A stretch of 64,000 nucleotides of DNA from Terasakiispira papahanaumokuakeensis (lineage in GTDB: Bacteria > Pseudomonadota > Gammaproteobacteria > Pseudomonadales > Halomonadaceae). Numbering within the stretch: the first letter of the stretch is position 1; the number at the start of each line of letters is the position of its first letter. The stretch spans positions 124,001-188,000 of the forward strand of contig NZ_MDTQ01000001.1 of NCBI RefSeq assembly GCF_001709345.1. Direction: 5' to 3'. Under the pieces are notes generated by a model. That model searched no databases, had not been told where the DNA came from, and saw nothing but the letters and a program-made list of their open reading frames with translations. The position numbers were made by a program, and so were the translations under genes. Positions 16,357 to 24,516 of the stretch are shown piece after piece.

Positions 16357-18501
16357 TTACATTCGATATAACAAGCTGATTCCCAGCGTGCGAGTTTGTC
16401 CAACGGTGGCGAGGCTTCCGCTTCTAAAGTAAACCGCATCTTCGTTGGTTAGGTTTTTGATGTAACCGTTAACGGTGATATCGTTCCATTTGTATTGGAG
16501 TCGGGCATTGGTGATGGTGTGGTCACCGACCTTTGAGGCTCGACTATTGCTTAGGTCTGAGTAGTAGCTTCCGACATAGTGGGCATCAAGGCCATATGAC
16601 CAGTGATGGTCTATGTAGTGGGAGAAGCCAAGCCCGAGATTGGTTTTGGGGGCACTGGACAGTTCATTGCCTTTATATTGTGAATCTTGATCAATTTCGC
16701 TTTGCAGTAACCCTATCGATCCTTTGAGTTCAATATTTGAAGTGAGCCAGCTGGCCGCTTCAACTTCGAGCCCGAAGGTATGTGCCGATTTAACATTACC
16801 AACAGCGAAGCCGGTTGCGGCTTGGTAGTCGTTATAATCGCTATAGAACAAGTTACTATTCAGTGTTGTGCCATTGCTGAATTGACTCTTACTGCTGAGC
16901 TCCCATGACGTTACTTCTTCACTGTCATAGTCATAAGCGGTATTTGATGTGACGTCGATGCCTGAACCTGCTGGGCTGTATCCCTGCTTGATTGAGGCGC
17001 CAATCGTGGTGCTATCGAATAGCTCATGCGTCAGACTGATTTTGGGTAAATAATAAGTATTATCACTGTTTTGTGAGACATCGTCTCGTCCGAAAGCGGT
17101 GCCATCTTTATCAATGCTTTCGTGCTCAACTCGAAGCCCGAGTGTTGCTTTGGTTCGTGTTGAAAGTGCATAGGTCGCTTCGCCATAGGCTGCGGTGGTG
17201 TATGTCGTATAATCCGTGCTGAGCCGGGCCTGATCAGTCGATAATGACGCTTCTTTTTGGGCAATAAATAGGCCGAATAAACCACTTAATTCGGCATGTA
17301 CAGGGTTGATGAGTAAACGGTTCTCCAGACGGGTTGTTTTCTGGTCGATATCATAATTAAACAAGGTTGGATATTCATCAGCATGCACATCGGCATTGCT
17401 GTGGCTAAGGTGTAGAGAGTTGATCAAACTTGGTGTTAATTCATATTCGACATCGGCAGCGATATCGTTCGCATTGGAGTCTTGAATCCGTGAGCGCGTG
17501 GTGTCGTTCAGTGTCAGCGTCTGTGTTCTCATACCCTGATGTGTGTTGCTCGCAAAGCTTGCATGCTCACCTTTGTTTTTGTGGTAGTTCGTGGTGAGTT
17601 TGGCCGATAACGCTGGAATATTCAGGGGTTCCCAGAGTAGCTTTGCTCGTAAATTAAGGTGTTCTGATTGGCTGAGGTTGGGCGTGTCGTACCCTTGTTG
17701 ATGGTAGTTGAGCCAACCTTCACCTGTACTCCCATCAAATGCCAAGCGGTAAGCAAGCTCATCTTTCATCAGCGCGCCGGATGACATGGCGGCCAAATTG
17801 TATTTCATGTTGCCGTTGTCATAGCGTTCTAACCCCGTTCGCACGGCGGCTTCATTCTCAAAGCTGGGATCTCGTGTTTTAACGACCAAAGCACCCGCGA
17901 TGGCGCTTGCCCCCTGAGTTGTCGACTGGGGCCCGCGCAAGACTTCGATCTGTTCGATATCCCATAAGGTGTTAGGGGTAAAGTTATAACCTGACCAATC
18001 CTGTGTCGTGCCGTCGATGATGGTGGCAATTCGGGCGCGAGCACCGGTGATAAATGCCAAGCCGCCAGTGGCAGCTCCGTTACCGGTAATCCCCCGCATC
18101 GCAATGTTGCCAAAAGAATCCGTCACCACATTGGAGGCGGAAGTGGCTAGCGCTTTAACATCATCGTATTCTCCGTTGGCAACGGCTTGATCATTGAACA
18201 CCGTGATGGCACTGACGGTATCTTGTAAGTGCTTGTCTATTTTCTCCCCCGTAATCACGATGGGCTTGGCTTCTACTGGGCGCCCTGGCGGTTGCATCTT
18301 GTGGGTATCGTCCACGCTGGAAGTGTCAGCATGGGCTGATGTCACCGCTAACAGGCTTGTCATGGCTAAAGCGAATGACGTGGTGATTGAAGCTGTTGTG
18401 ATTGAAAATGACGTAATGGGTGGTGTCGTGAGTGACGAGGCATGGATTGAGTTTGATCGGGCAAGTGAAGTATTAGAACGTGATATTTGATAGGATTTCA
18501 T
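16357..18501 (-). CDS. TonB-dependent siderophore receptor
   Basis: A 714-residue outer-membrane receptor with a signal peptide ending near AHA (about residue 59, unusually long). A plug domain follows with IVITGEKIDKHLQDTV and WDIEQIEVLRGPQSTTQG. A 22-strand barrel ends in the terminal aromatic-type motif LGISLLYRM. The ending M rather than F/W is atypical. Upstream are a YbtX/FptX-like MFS gene, an AraC regulator and YbtPQ-like transporters, which supports a phenolate or mixed-type siderophore, but the ligand is not readable. The long N-terminal leader contains the in-frame repeat SITTASITTS. Confidence 0.85.
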   Translation of the reverse strand: MKSYQISRSNTSLARSNSIHASSLTTPPITSFSITTASITTSFALAMTSLLAVTSAHADTSSVDDTHKMQPPGRPVEAKPIVITGEKIDKHLQDTVSAITVFNDQAVANGEYDDVKALATSASNVVTDSFGNIAMRGITGNGAATGGLAFITGARARIATIIDGTTQDWSGYNFTPNTLWDIEQIEVLRGPQSTTQGASAIAGALVVKTRDPSFENEAAVRTGLERYDNGNMKYNLAAMSSGALMKDELAYRLAFDGSTGEGWLNYHQQGYDTPNLSQSEHLNLRAKLLWEPLNIPALSAKLTTNYHKNKGEHASFASNTHQGMRTQTLTLNDTTRSRIQDSNANDIAADVEYELTPSLINSLHLSHSNADVHADEYPTLFNYDIDQKTTRLENRLLINPVHAELSGLFGLFIAQKEASLSTDQARLSTDYTTYTTAAYGEATYALSTRTKATLGLRVEHESIDKDGTAFGRDDVSQNSDNTYYLPKISLTHELFDSTTIGASIKQGYSPAGSGIDVTSNTAYDYDSEEVTSWELSSKSQFSNGTTLNSNLFYSDYNDYQAATGFAVGNVKSAHTFGLEVEAASWLTSNIELKGSIGLLQSEIDQDSQYKGNELSSAPKTNLGLGFSHYIDHHWSYGLDAHYVGSYYSDLSNSRASKVGDHTITNARLQYKWNDITVNGYIKNLTNEDAVYFRSGSLATVGQTRTLGISLLYRM
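18383..18412. repeat. 15-bp tandem duplication in the leader of the TonB receptor gene
   Basis: GTGATTGAAGCTGTT is followed directly by GTGATTGAAAATGAC. The duplication is in frame within the unusually long signal region of the receptor. Confidence 0.6.
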
Positions 18502-18560
18502 GGTTAATTTGGTTCCGCGTTTTAATGTCGTTATATTGGTGAATTTTATTTATTTTTATT

Positions 18561-19811
18561 TTAAATATTGTCTTTGATTGGATTAAGAGACACGGTGTGA
18601 TTAGGCTTTTTATTTTTCAAGAGAATAAAATGACTTAATAATGCAATCGCTAATGTCAGCCCTGAGCCGATGATGACTACAAGGCTGTATCCAACCTGGG
18701 TTGCCAGAGTCATGCTGAGTGCCGAGTAGGCAAAACCAAAGACAGAGGCAAAACTAAATTGAAGTGTAAAAAAGGTGGCTTTATATGATGTCTTGGCAGC
18801 CTTATCCATCATCAGTGTTGAGGTCACCACCAGTAAGGCTGGAAAACAACAAAAGTGCGCCGTTACCGCACTATAGACGAGCCATTGTTGAGTATGCCCC
18901 AGTGCCAGTGGAATCATCATCATGAGGGCAAACGCTTGCGCAATAATTAATGAAATAAGCGATTTTTCACGCCCGATCCATGTCATCAGTGGGGCTGCGA
19001 TGGCGGCAGAGAATAGCCCAATGATGGAGCCATAAATCTTGCTGACAAAACCAATTTCATCGAGTGCCCAGCCACTATCAACCAGCAAAGGATTGAGTAA
19101 TGCAAAACCGACAGTTGACCCGATCGGATAGAGCAAAAGCAGTATAAACCAGGGCTTATGGTGTGTGATGAACTGTATTAACTCACTTTTTAATGATGAT
19201 GGCTCTAGGTCGGAATTGCTATTGTCTTCCATGAGTTGATGAGGTTCATTAAAGCGCATCAATTGGTAGATGGATACGCAGGTTAAACTGGCCAGGAGCC
19301 AGAGTGAGCCCTGCCAGTTTAACCAAGGGTAGAGCATCAGGATGATGCCGCCACCTATCACATTGCCCATGAGATTGCCCGAAAACTGGATGCTGTTCGC
19401 CAATTGTCGGGTTTTGATATTAAAAAGTTTACAGGAAAGGCCATCGACAGCGACATCTTGAATGCTCATCAGCAAGACATATGAAGCAAATATAAGTAGT
19501 AGTAAATTGAATTGCTGTTTGAAATCAATAAAACCCGATATGATTAATAATAGTGCCATACCTGTTTGAGCGATTAATAACCAGCCTCGATACTGTCCTT
19601 GGATTGATAAAGTATAACGGTCAATGATGGGGGCATAAATCACTTTGCCGGCCATCGGCAGTACGGCAAGATTTAATAAAGCGAGCTTGTCTAGAGCGAT
19701 GCCCTGTTGACGTAAAATGGCCGTCGCGGCAGAGAGAATAAACGCAATGCCAATATATTGAGTGATATAGAGGCTGGCCAGCATCAACCAGGGAGTATTC
19801 TGTGCTTTCAT
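18561..19811 (-). CDS. MFS transporter, YbtX/RhtX/FptX-like siderophore permease
   Basis: About 416 residues, twelve hydrophobic segments, with the AmpG/RhtX-like early motif NLAVLPMAGKVIYAPIIDRY. FptX moves ferripyochelin and RhtX moves rhizobactin 1021 across the inner membrane; YbtX sits in the yersiniabactin cluster. Position between a TonB receptor and an AraC regulator supports this class. I prefer the ATG at 19811 over a TTG at 19835; neither has a strong ribosome site. Confidence 0.7.
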   Translation of the reverse strand: MKAQNTPWLMLASLYITQYIGIAFILSAATAILRQQGIALDKLALLNLAVLPMAGKVIYAPIIDRYTLSIQGQYRGWLLIAQTGMALLLIISGFIDFKQQFNLLLLIFASYVLLMSIQDVAVDGLSCKLFNIKTRQLANSIQFSGNLMGNVIGGGIILMLYPWLNWQGSLWLLASLTCVSIYQLMRFNEPHQLMEDNSNSDLEPSSLKSELIQFITHHKPWFILLLLYPIGSTVGFALLNPLLVDSGWALDEIGFVSKIYGSIIGLFSAAIAAPLMTWIGREKSLISLIIAQAFALMMMIPLALGHTQQWLVYSAVTAHFCCFPALLVVTSTLMMDKAAKTSYKATFFTLQFSFASVFGFAYSALSMTLATQVGYSLVVIIGSGLTLAIALLSHFILLKNKKPNHTVSLNPIKDNI

Positions 19812-19952
19812 TAAATATGATCCAAGTGAGATCAATCCTGATATAAGGGTCGCAGTGTAGCGGTCAGGTGGGTGGGGAACTTTCGAGAATAGACATTATA
19901 TTTTGGGAAATGGACAATCATTGGCGCGATCGGCCATCGGCGGCTTGTCTGT

Positions 19953-20906
19953 TCAGGTTTGTGCGCGATAAGCCGATGATAAAGATTGGCGGTATTCTCG
20001 TGGTGTAATCCCCATTTTGCTTTTAAATAAGGTGGCAAAGTGCGCCTGGCTTTTAAAGCCCACGTTGTTGGCTATTTCGGTAATCGAGTGGCGTCCTGCT
20101 AACTGACGACAGGCGGCTTCAAGTCGACTCTGTTTGAGCCATTCACGAAAGCAGCTCCCGGTTAAATTTTTAATGTCCTGTTTAACGTAGGTGCGATTGC
20201 TACCTGCCAGTTTGGCCACTTCGGGTAATGTCCATGTTTGTGCCAAGTGGCTTTTTATATGGTTGAGAACCTGACGTAGTTGGGCCTGTCTTGATGAGGT
20301 CAGAGATAGGGTGGGCGGCTGTTTTCGATGATGTAAAAATAAGGCGAGTGCTTCTTGTGCTTTTGCTTTGATAAACAACTCACGTTCGAATCCAATGAAT
20401 GGACAATGCCACACGGCTTCACAGCATTGGTGAATATCATCCGGTACGGCCCCCAGCTCCGCCAGACTGATTTGTGGCACCTTATGGCTGAAATTAGCCC
20501 GTAATGAGGGAAGCAGTATCTTCTTGAGGTCCTGAGTAAGCGGTAACATGATGGACAGTGTTTGCCAAATACTGTCACGGGTGAAGTGCATCTGGCTCAT
20601 ACAGGATTGGTTAACGACAGCCACCATGTATTGGTGGCTGTAATCACGTTGCGAGTCCATGCCTTTGTTCAGTGTTTGCCCCTGGCACTGGCCGACCATT
20701 GAGATATAAACCCCGGGCTCATGGGCGTGCTGGACATGGGTCTCTTCAGTGAAGACATGATTGATTGAGCGAGCCCAGCTATTGGTCATGATATCCAAAT
20801 GGAAGCGCTCAGAAGACACCATGTCCTCGATCGCGCAAGGTTTCTCTGTGCCATACGCGACTGAATCATGCGCGACTGAATCATATGCTACTGTGCTATT
20901 CACCAT
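19953..20906 (-). CDS. AraC-family regulator, YbtA/PchR-like
   Basis: A 317-residue regulator with two C-terminal AraC helix-turn-helix units (LPEVAKLAGSNRTYVKQDIK and SITEIANNVGFKSQAHFATL, then FKSKMGITPREYR). The N-terminal half is not a recognisable cupin. YbtA and PchR activate siderophore uptake genes when bound to the ferric siderophore, and the flanking MFS, receptor and YbtPQ-like genes suggest the same. The first codons contain the in-frame repeat VAYDS-VAHDS-VAYGT, and the true start could lie further downstream (M at about residue 29 or 40). Confidence 0.8.
   Translation of the reverse strand: MVNSTVAYDSVAHDSVAYGTEKPCAIEDMVSSERFHLDIMTNSWARSINHVFTEETHVQHAHEPGVYISMVGQCQGQTLNKGMDSQRDYSHQYMVAVVNQSCMSQMHFTRDSIWQTLSIMLPLTQDLKKILLPSLRANFSHKVPQISLAELGAVPDDIHQCCEAVWHCPFIGFERELFIKAKAQEALALFLHHRKQPPTLSLTSSRQAQLRQVLNHIKSHLAQTWTLPEVAKLAGSNRTYVKQDIKNLTGSCFREWLKQSRLEAACRQLAGRHSITEIANNVGFKSQAHFATLFKSKMGITPREYRQSLSSAYRAQT
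20855..20899. repeat. 15-bp tandem repeat (3 copies) in the 5' end of the AraC-type gene
   Basis: Units ACGCGACTGAATCAT, GCGCGACTGAATCAT and the more diverged ATGCTACTGTGCTAT are contiguous and keep the reading frame, adding a pentapeptide repeat to the regulator N-terminus. Confidence 0.75.
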
Positions 20907-20939
20907 TGTGACTGCCTCTCTAGCCGCTGATTATACTCA

Positions 20940-20980
20940 TTGTTGATAATCTATATGATACTAAGAATCATTGACAACAA
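20940..20980 (-). promoter_or_regulatory. Two-fold symmetric AT-rich site upstream of the AraC-type regulator (Fur or AraC site candidate)
   Basis: Outer arms TTGTTG (20940-20945) and CAACAA (20975-20980) flank ATGAT/ATCAT half-sites. The interior resembles Fur hexamers (GATAAT, GAATCATT). It lies 35-75 bases upstream of the regulator start, a good place for iron-responsive control or autoregulation. Confidence 0.4.
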
Positions 20981-21060
20981 TAAGTGGCTGGAGCTTTACC
21001 TGAGTCGTCGTGCTCAGTGGGCGGTCTTTTATGACTTTGACACATCAGCCGCTATACGCA

Positions 21061-22689
21061 TTAGCCTCTATGTTCACTGGAAGTGCCATGATCACCTGAT
21101 GTGCTTAAAGACACCGTCTGCGTCGGATGCCATATGGAAGCGTCGCCATGGGTCACAATGATCAGTGTTGAAGGTTGTTGTCTCAGCATTTCAGCAATTT
21201 GGGCTTCTGTCGTTTTGTCTAGGGCCGATGTGGCCTCATCGAGTACCAGGATAGAGGCTTGCTTGATCAAGGCTCTGGCAATCGCCAAGCGCTGACGTTC
21301 GCCACCAGAGAGTGCCGATCCTTGGTAACCCACATCTTGATCGATACCTAATGGGTCTTGTGCGAGCAAGTGGCCTAATGCGGCTGATTGAGCCACGCGT
21401 TCGATCTCGTGATCGCTGGCTTGAGGGTGACCGATACGAATGTTATCGGCGAGTGTTCCGGTAAAAATGATGGGATCTTGGCCGACGTAAGCCATGTGGT
21501 GAGTGATTGTCTGTTCGGTCATTTGCGTTAATGGCACGCCGCCCAGTGTGATCCGTCCATGGTCGGGATCATCAAAGCGCATCAAGAGTTCAAGCAATGT
21601 ACTTTTGCCACTGCCTGTTGCGCCGGTCACGACCAAGCGTTCACCTTCATCCACTGTCAGGTTGATTGCACGATGCAGGCCTTGATGATTCACCTGCTCG
21701 GTCGTGATCGCATAGCCTGAAGGCGACTGAGCGGCGGCAGCGGTCGGCATGTTTAACGTCGGTGCCTCTGCGATCACATGTAAGTCTTTCAGCGAAGCAC
21801 GTAGGTCGTTGAGGCCTAAGCCTGCCAAGGCGATCGCTTCTAATGGGGCGGTGGCCCGCGTCATCAGGACTAAGAGCGCTGCCCATAAGGCGGGCTCAAG
21901 CGGGGTCGTGACGGTCAGATAACAGGCAAAACCTACGAGGGGCAAGGCACTGGCTAAGGCTGAGATGAACGTCATGATCGATGCGCTGAAGTGAGTCTGA
22001 CGTACTGATTGCTCTTGGCGGGTCCACTGTTGTTCTAAGCGTTCGCTTGCACCCTGAGGGCCTGCACAGGTTCTGAGTAACTGCAGGTTTTCGCTAAACT
22101 CTTGTGTGAGTTGAGCCGTCTGCCGGTCGTGAGTGTGGCGTTGCGCATCGGCTTTTTGTAGCGCCTTTTGTGCCCAATATTGCATCGTGAGTGCCGCGAT
22201 GAGTAGCACGATAGCCCCTAGCATGACTTGCCAACCCGCCACGACAACTATGCCGACCATCAGAAACAAAGGGATGAAAGGGGCATGCAATAAGGTTTGT
22301 AATTGGTGGGCGGGAATACTCATAAAGCCAGGAATACCTTGTCCCGCGAGTAGCGTTACTTCAGCACGGTGTTCAGCCGAGAACCAAGATAACTTGGCCC
22401 GCGCCAATGCATCGCCCAGTGTGTCGTAGAGATTGCCCGCAAGCTGCGCGCCGCACAAGTAACCGGCCCGTGATACCCCAATGGTCACGCCAATGGATAG
22501 ACCTGCAAAGATCAGTACGATGGTCGGTGATTGCTCAAACACAATGGCCCATGCCAAAGCGGTGTAGGTCGTGGCTTCTAACGCAGCGACCAGGACCCAC
22601 CCGACACTGATCATGATCAAACGGTGACGCGAGAACGATGACAGCAGTTCATGCTGTGAGGGGCTGTCATTCAATAGTGAACGCTTCAT
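21061..22689 (-). CDS. Fused ABC transporter (TM-NBD), YbtQ/IrtB-like half
   Basis: An ABC exporter-fold protein of about 542 residues with six membrane segments, then an NBD: Walker A GATGSGKST, Q-loop YVGQDP, signature LSGGERQR, Walker B ILVLDEATSALD. YbtP/YbtQ and IrtA/IrtB pairs have this exporter fold but import ferric siderophores, and the AraC and MFS neighbours support that role. ATG 22689 follows the upstream stop by 11 bases with AAGG nearby; longer in-frame starts would overlap the upstream gene. Confidence 0.75.
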   Translation of the reverse strand: MKRSLLNDSPSQHELLSSFSRHRLIMISVGWVLVAALEATTYTALAWAIVFEQSPTIVLIFAGLSIGVTIGVSRAGYLCGAQLAGNLYDTLGDALARAKLSWFSAEHRAEVTLLAGQGIPGFMSIPAHQLQTLLHAPFIPLFLMVGIVVVAGWQVMLGAIVLLIAALTMQYWAQKALQKADAQRHTHDRQTAQLTQEFSENLQLLRTCAGPQGASERLEQQWTRQEQSVRQTHFSASIMTFISALASALPLVGFACYLTVTTPLEPALWAALLVLMTRATAPLEAIALAGLGLNDLRASLKDLHVIAEAPTLNMPTAAAAQSPSGYAITTEQVNHQGLHRAINLTVDEGERLVVTGATGSGKSTLLELLMRFDDPDHGRITLGGVPLTQMTEQTITHHMAYVGQDPIIFTGTLADNIRIGHPQASDHEIERVAQSAALGHLLAQDPLGIDQDVGYQGSALSGGERQRLAIARALIKQASILVLDEATSALDKTTEAQIAEMLRQQPSTLIIVTHGDASIWHPTQTVSLSTSGDHGTSSEHRG

Positions 22690-22699
22690 AACAGAACCT

Positions 22700-24382
22700 T
22701 TATTCGGTATGGCCCGATTGCATATTGCCCGCTTGGGTCGTACTTGTTTGGGTCGTACCCGCTTGGCTGGTGCCTGATTCAACCGGGTTTGAAAGCACCA
22801 AATGGTCGTCGGCGGCAGCGCTCAATGCTGGGTCATGGGTGATGGCAATGACTGTTTTGCCCTGTGCATGAGCCGTGTGCTTTAAGGTTTCGATCAGCGG
22901 TTTGGCGGTAGCCTGATCCAAGGCACTGGTGGGCTCATCAAGCAGAAGAATCGGCGCGCTTGAGAGCAGGATGCGGGCTAACCCCAAGCGCTGTTTTTCA
23001 CCACCCGATAAAGAGGAGGCTTGAGCGTCGAGCGACTGGGAGAGCTGTACTTGCGCCAAGGCGGATCGAAGTTGTTCATCGGTTGACTCAGGTGCTGCCG
23101 TCAGCATTAAGTTCTCTCTAATACTGATGGGCAGTACCGGGGCGCTCTGAGGGAGCAGTTGTAGTGATTGATGGCGGGTGTGCTCATCGAGTTGTGACAG
23201 TGCCGTACCCGATAATTGAATGCGACCTGCGTGTATCGGCTCCAAACCTGCCAGGGCATGAATCAGTGTTGTTTTCCCGGCGCCGCTGGGGCCTGTGATG
23301 ATAGTCAGAGTGCCCGGGATAAACTGATGGTGGCCGCTGATGACGATGGCTCGACCGTTAATCATCAAGGTGAGATCATTTAACTCAAGTGGCTGTAGAG
23401 AGGGCTGGGCGGCGAGGGTGATGTTGACATCGCCGCAGGGTAAAATGGGCTCGCGGAAGAAGTTGTTGAGCCGATCAGCGGCTGCTTTACCCGCTCTCAT
23501 ATAATCCAGCCCGTGGCCCAGTCTCAGGACCGGTGTCACGATGGCTAAACCAAAGAGAAGTGCTGCCGTGATGGCTGTGGGGCCTTGTGTGTAGGTTACG
23601 CTATACGCAATCGCGAAAGTGGCCACGGCTTGAAGAAGTGCCCCGGCGACTGATGCGGCCGTGACGACTTTTTTCACCCAGCCCAACAGCTCGCGAGTAA
23701 AGTCACGGGTCGCGCGGTGGTAATTCGACAGGGCGCCTGATTGAGCCCCATAAAGGCGATTCACGCGGATACCCCGCACATACTCGTCGACGGCGGTCAC
23801 GATGTTCGACATGATCTCCACTCTTTGGGTGCCATATCGGGCTGACACTTTAGGCATCCACCACAAGTAATAAAGCGATGCCAAAAGGCCCGGGAGTAAG
23901 GCCAGCAGGGCGAGTGGGCCTGCCATTGAAACCAAAAATAATAGGGAGACCAGCGGTGAGATGATAAAGGTCGTGATCTCTGCTGGTAGGTGTGCCAGCA
24001 GATGGTGGAGCGATGCAATATCGTTTGATAGCAGACCGCGTAAGGATTTCTCATCCCAGCGGCTGAGGCTGCTTGATGGCAGCCGAGCGAGCCGTCGTGC
24101 CACTTGCCGACGCAGGCGGGCAGCGACTTGGGCTTCGGCATGATGAGAATACCATGAGGCCAGTGCGAGCAGTACGGCACTGACCAGTGACAACATCGTG
24201 GCCCAACCCATCCAGAGAAGGTCGGGCGTTGTGATCAGTTGTATCAGGCACCACAAGGTGGCCAGTGTCGACACGCCGGCTAGGGCTGAAGCTAGGGTGC
24301 CAGCGGCCAGCATCGGCAGTGCGGGCTTGAGTGCCTTAATCAGCCCTGTATCCGGGGAGGGGTTGAATAAATCATGATTCAT
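22700..24382 (-). CDS. Fused ABC transporter (TM-NBD), YbtP/IrtA-like half
   Basis: A 560-residue TM-NBD protein, the partner of the next gene. Its NBD shows Walker A GPSGAGKTT, Q-loop LLPQSAP, signature LSGGEKQR and Walker B ILLLDEPTSALD. The coupling of two unlike halves, separated by ten bases, indicates a heterodimer. The C-terminal tail (AGTTQTSTTQAGNMQ) is a low-complexity product of a 15-bp repeat and is unlikely to be functional. There is no SIP domain fused to it, unlike IrtA; a separate SIP lies at 15070. Confidence 0.75.
   Translation of the reverse strand: MNHDLFNPSPDTGLIKALKPALPMLAAGTLASALAGVSTLATLWCLIQLITTPDLLWMGWATMLSLVSAVLLALASWYSHHAEAQVAARLRRQVARRLARLPSSSLSRWDEKSLRGLLSNDIASLHHLLAHLPAEITTFIISPLVSLLFLVSMAGPLALLALLPGLLASLYYLWWMPKVSARYGTQRVEIMSNIVTAVDEYVRGIRVNRLYGAQSGALSNYHRATRDFTRELLGWVKKVVTAASVAGALLQAVATFAIAYSVTYTQGPTAITAALLFGLAIVTPVLRLGHGLDYMRAGKAAADRLNNFFREPILPCGDVNITLAAQPSLQPLELNDLTLMINGRAIVISGHHQFIPGTLTIITGPSGAGKTTLIHALAGLEPIHAGRIQLSGTALSQLDEHTRHQSLQLLPQSAPVLPISIRENLMLTAAPESTDEQLRSALAQVQLSQSLDAQASSLSGGEKQRLGLARILLSSAPILLLDEPTSALDQATAKPLIETLKHTAHAQGKTVIAITHDPALSAAADDHLVLSNPVESGTSQAGTTQTSTTQAGNMQSGHTE
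22732..22776. repeat. 15-bp tandem repeat (3 copies) at the 3' end of the YbtP-like gene
   Basis: Units begin CTTGGGTCGTA, TTTGGGTCGTA and CTTGGCTGGTG, exactly 15 bp apart. They encode the repetitive C-terminal tail just before the stop codon at 22700. Confidence 0.7.
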
Positions 24383-24440
24383 AAGAGGCGGCTTACCCTA
24401 TATTGGCTTGGACTTGCAGTCCTGGGCGTTGAGGTGATGC

Positions 24441-24483
24441 GGAAAAGGCCTCCGCAATACTTTCATCTGAGTATTGCGGGGCC
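24441..24483 (-). terminator. Strong intrinsic terminator after the second TonB receptor gene
   Basis: On the minus strand GGCCCCGCAATACT pairs with AGTATTGCGG(A)GGCC around an 8-base loop and is followed by TTTTCC. It is placed just after the receptor stop (24517) and before the YbtP-like gene, separating the two transcription units. Confidence 0.75.
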
Positions 24484-24516
24484 TCGCCAAGGCGTGGGTT
24501 TAGTGCCTGAGAAGGC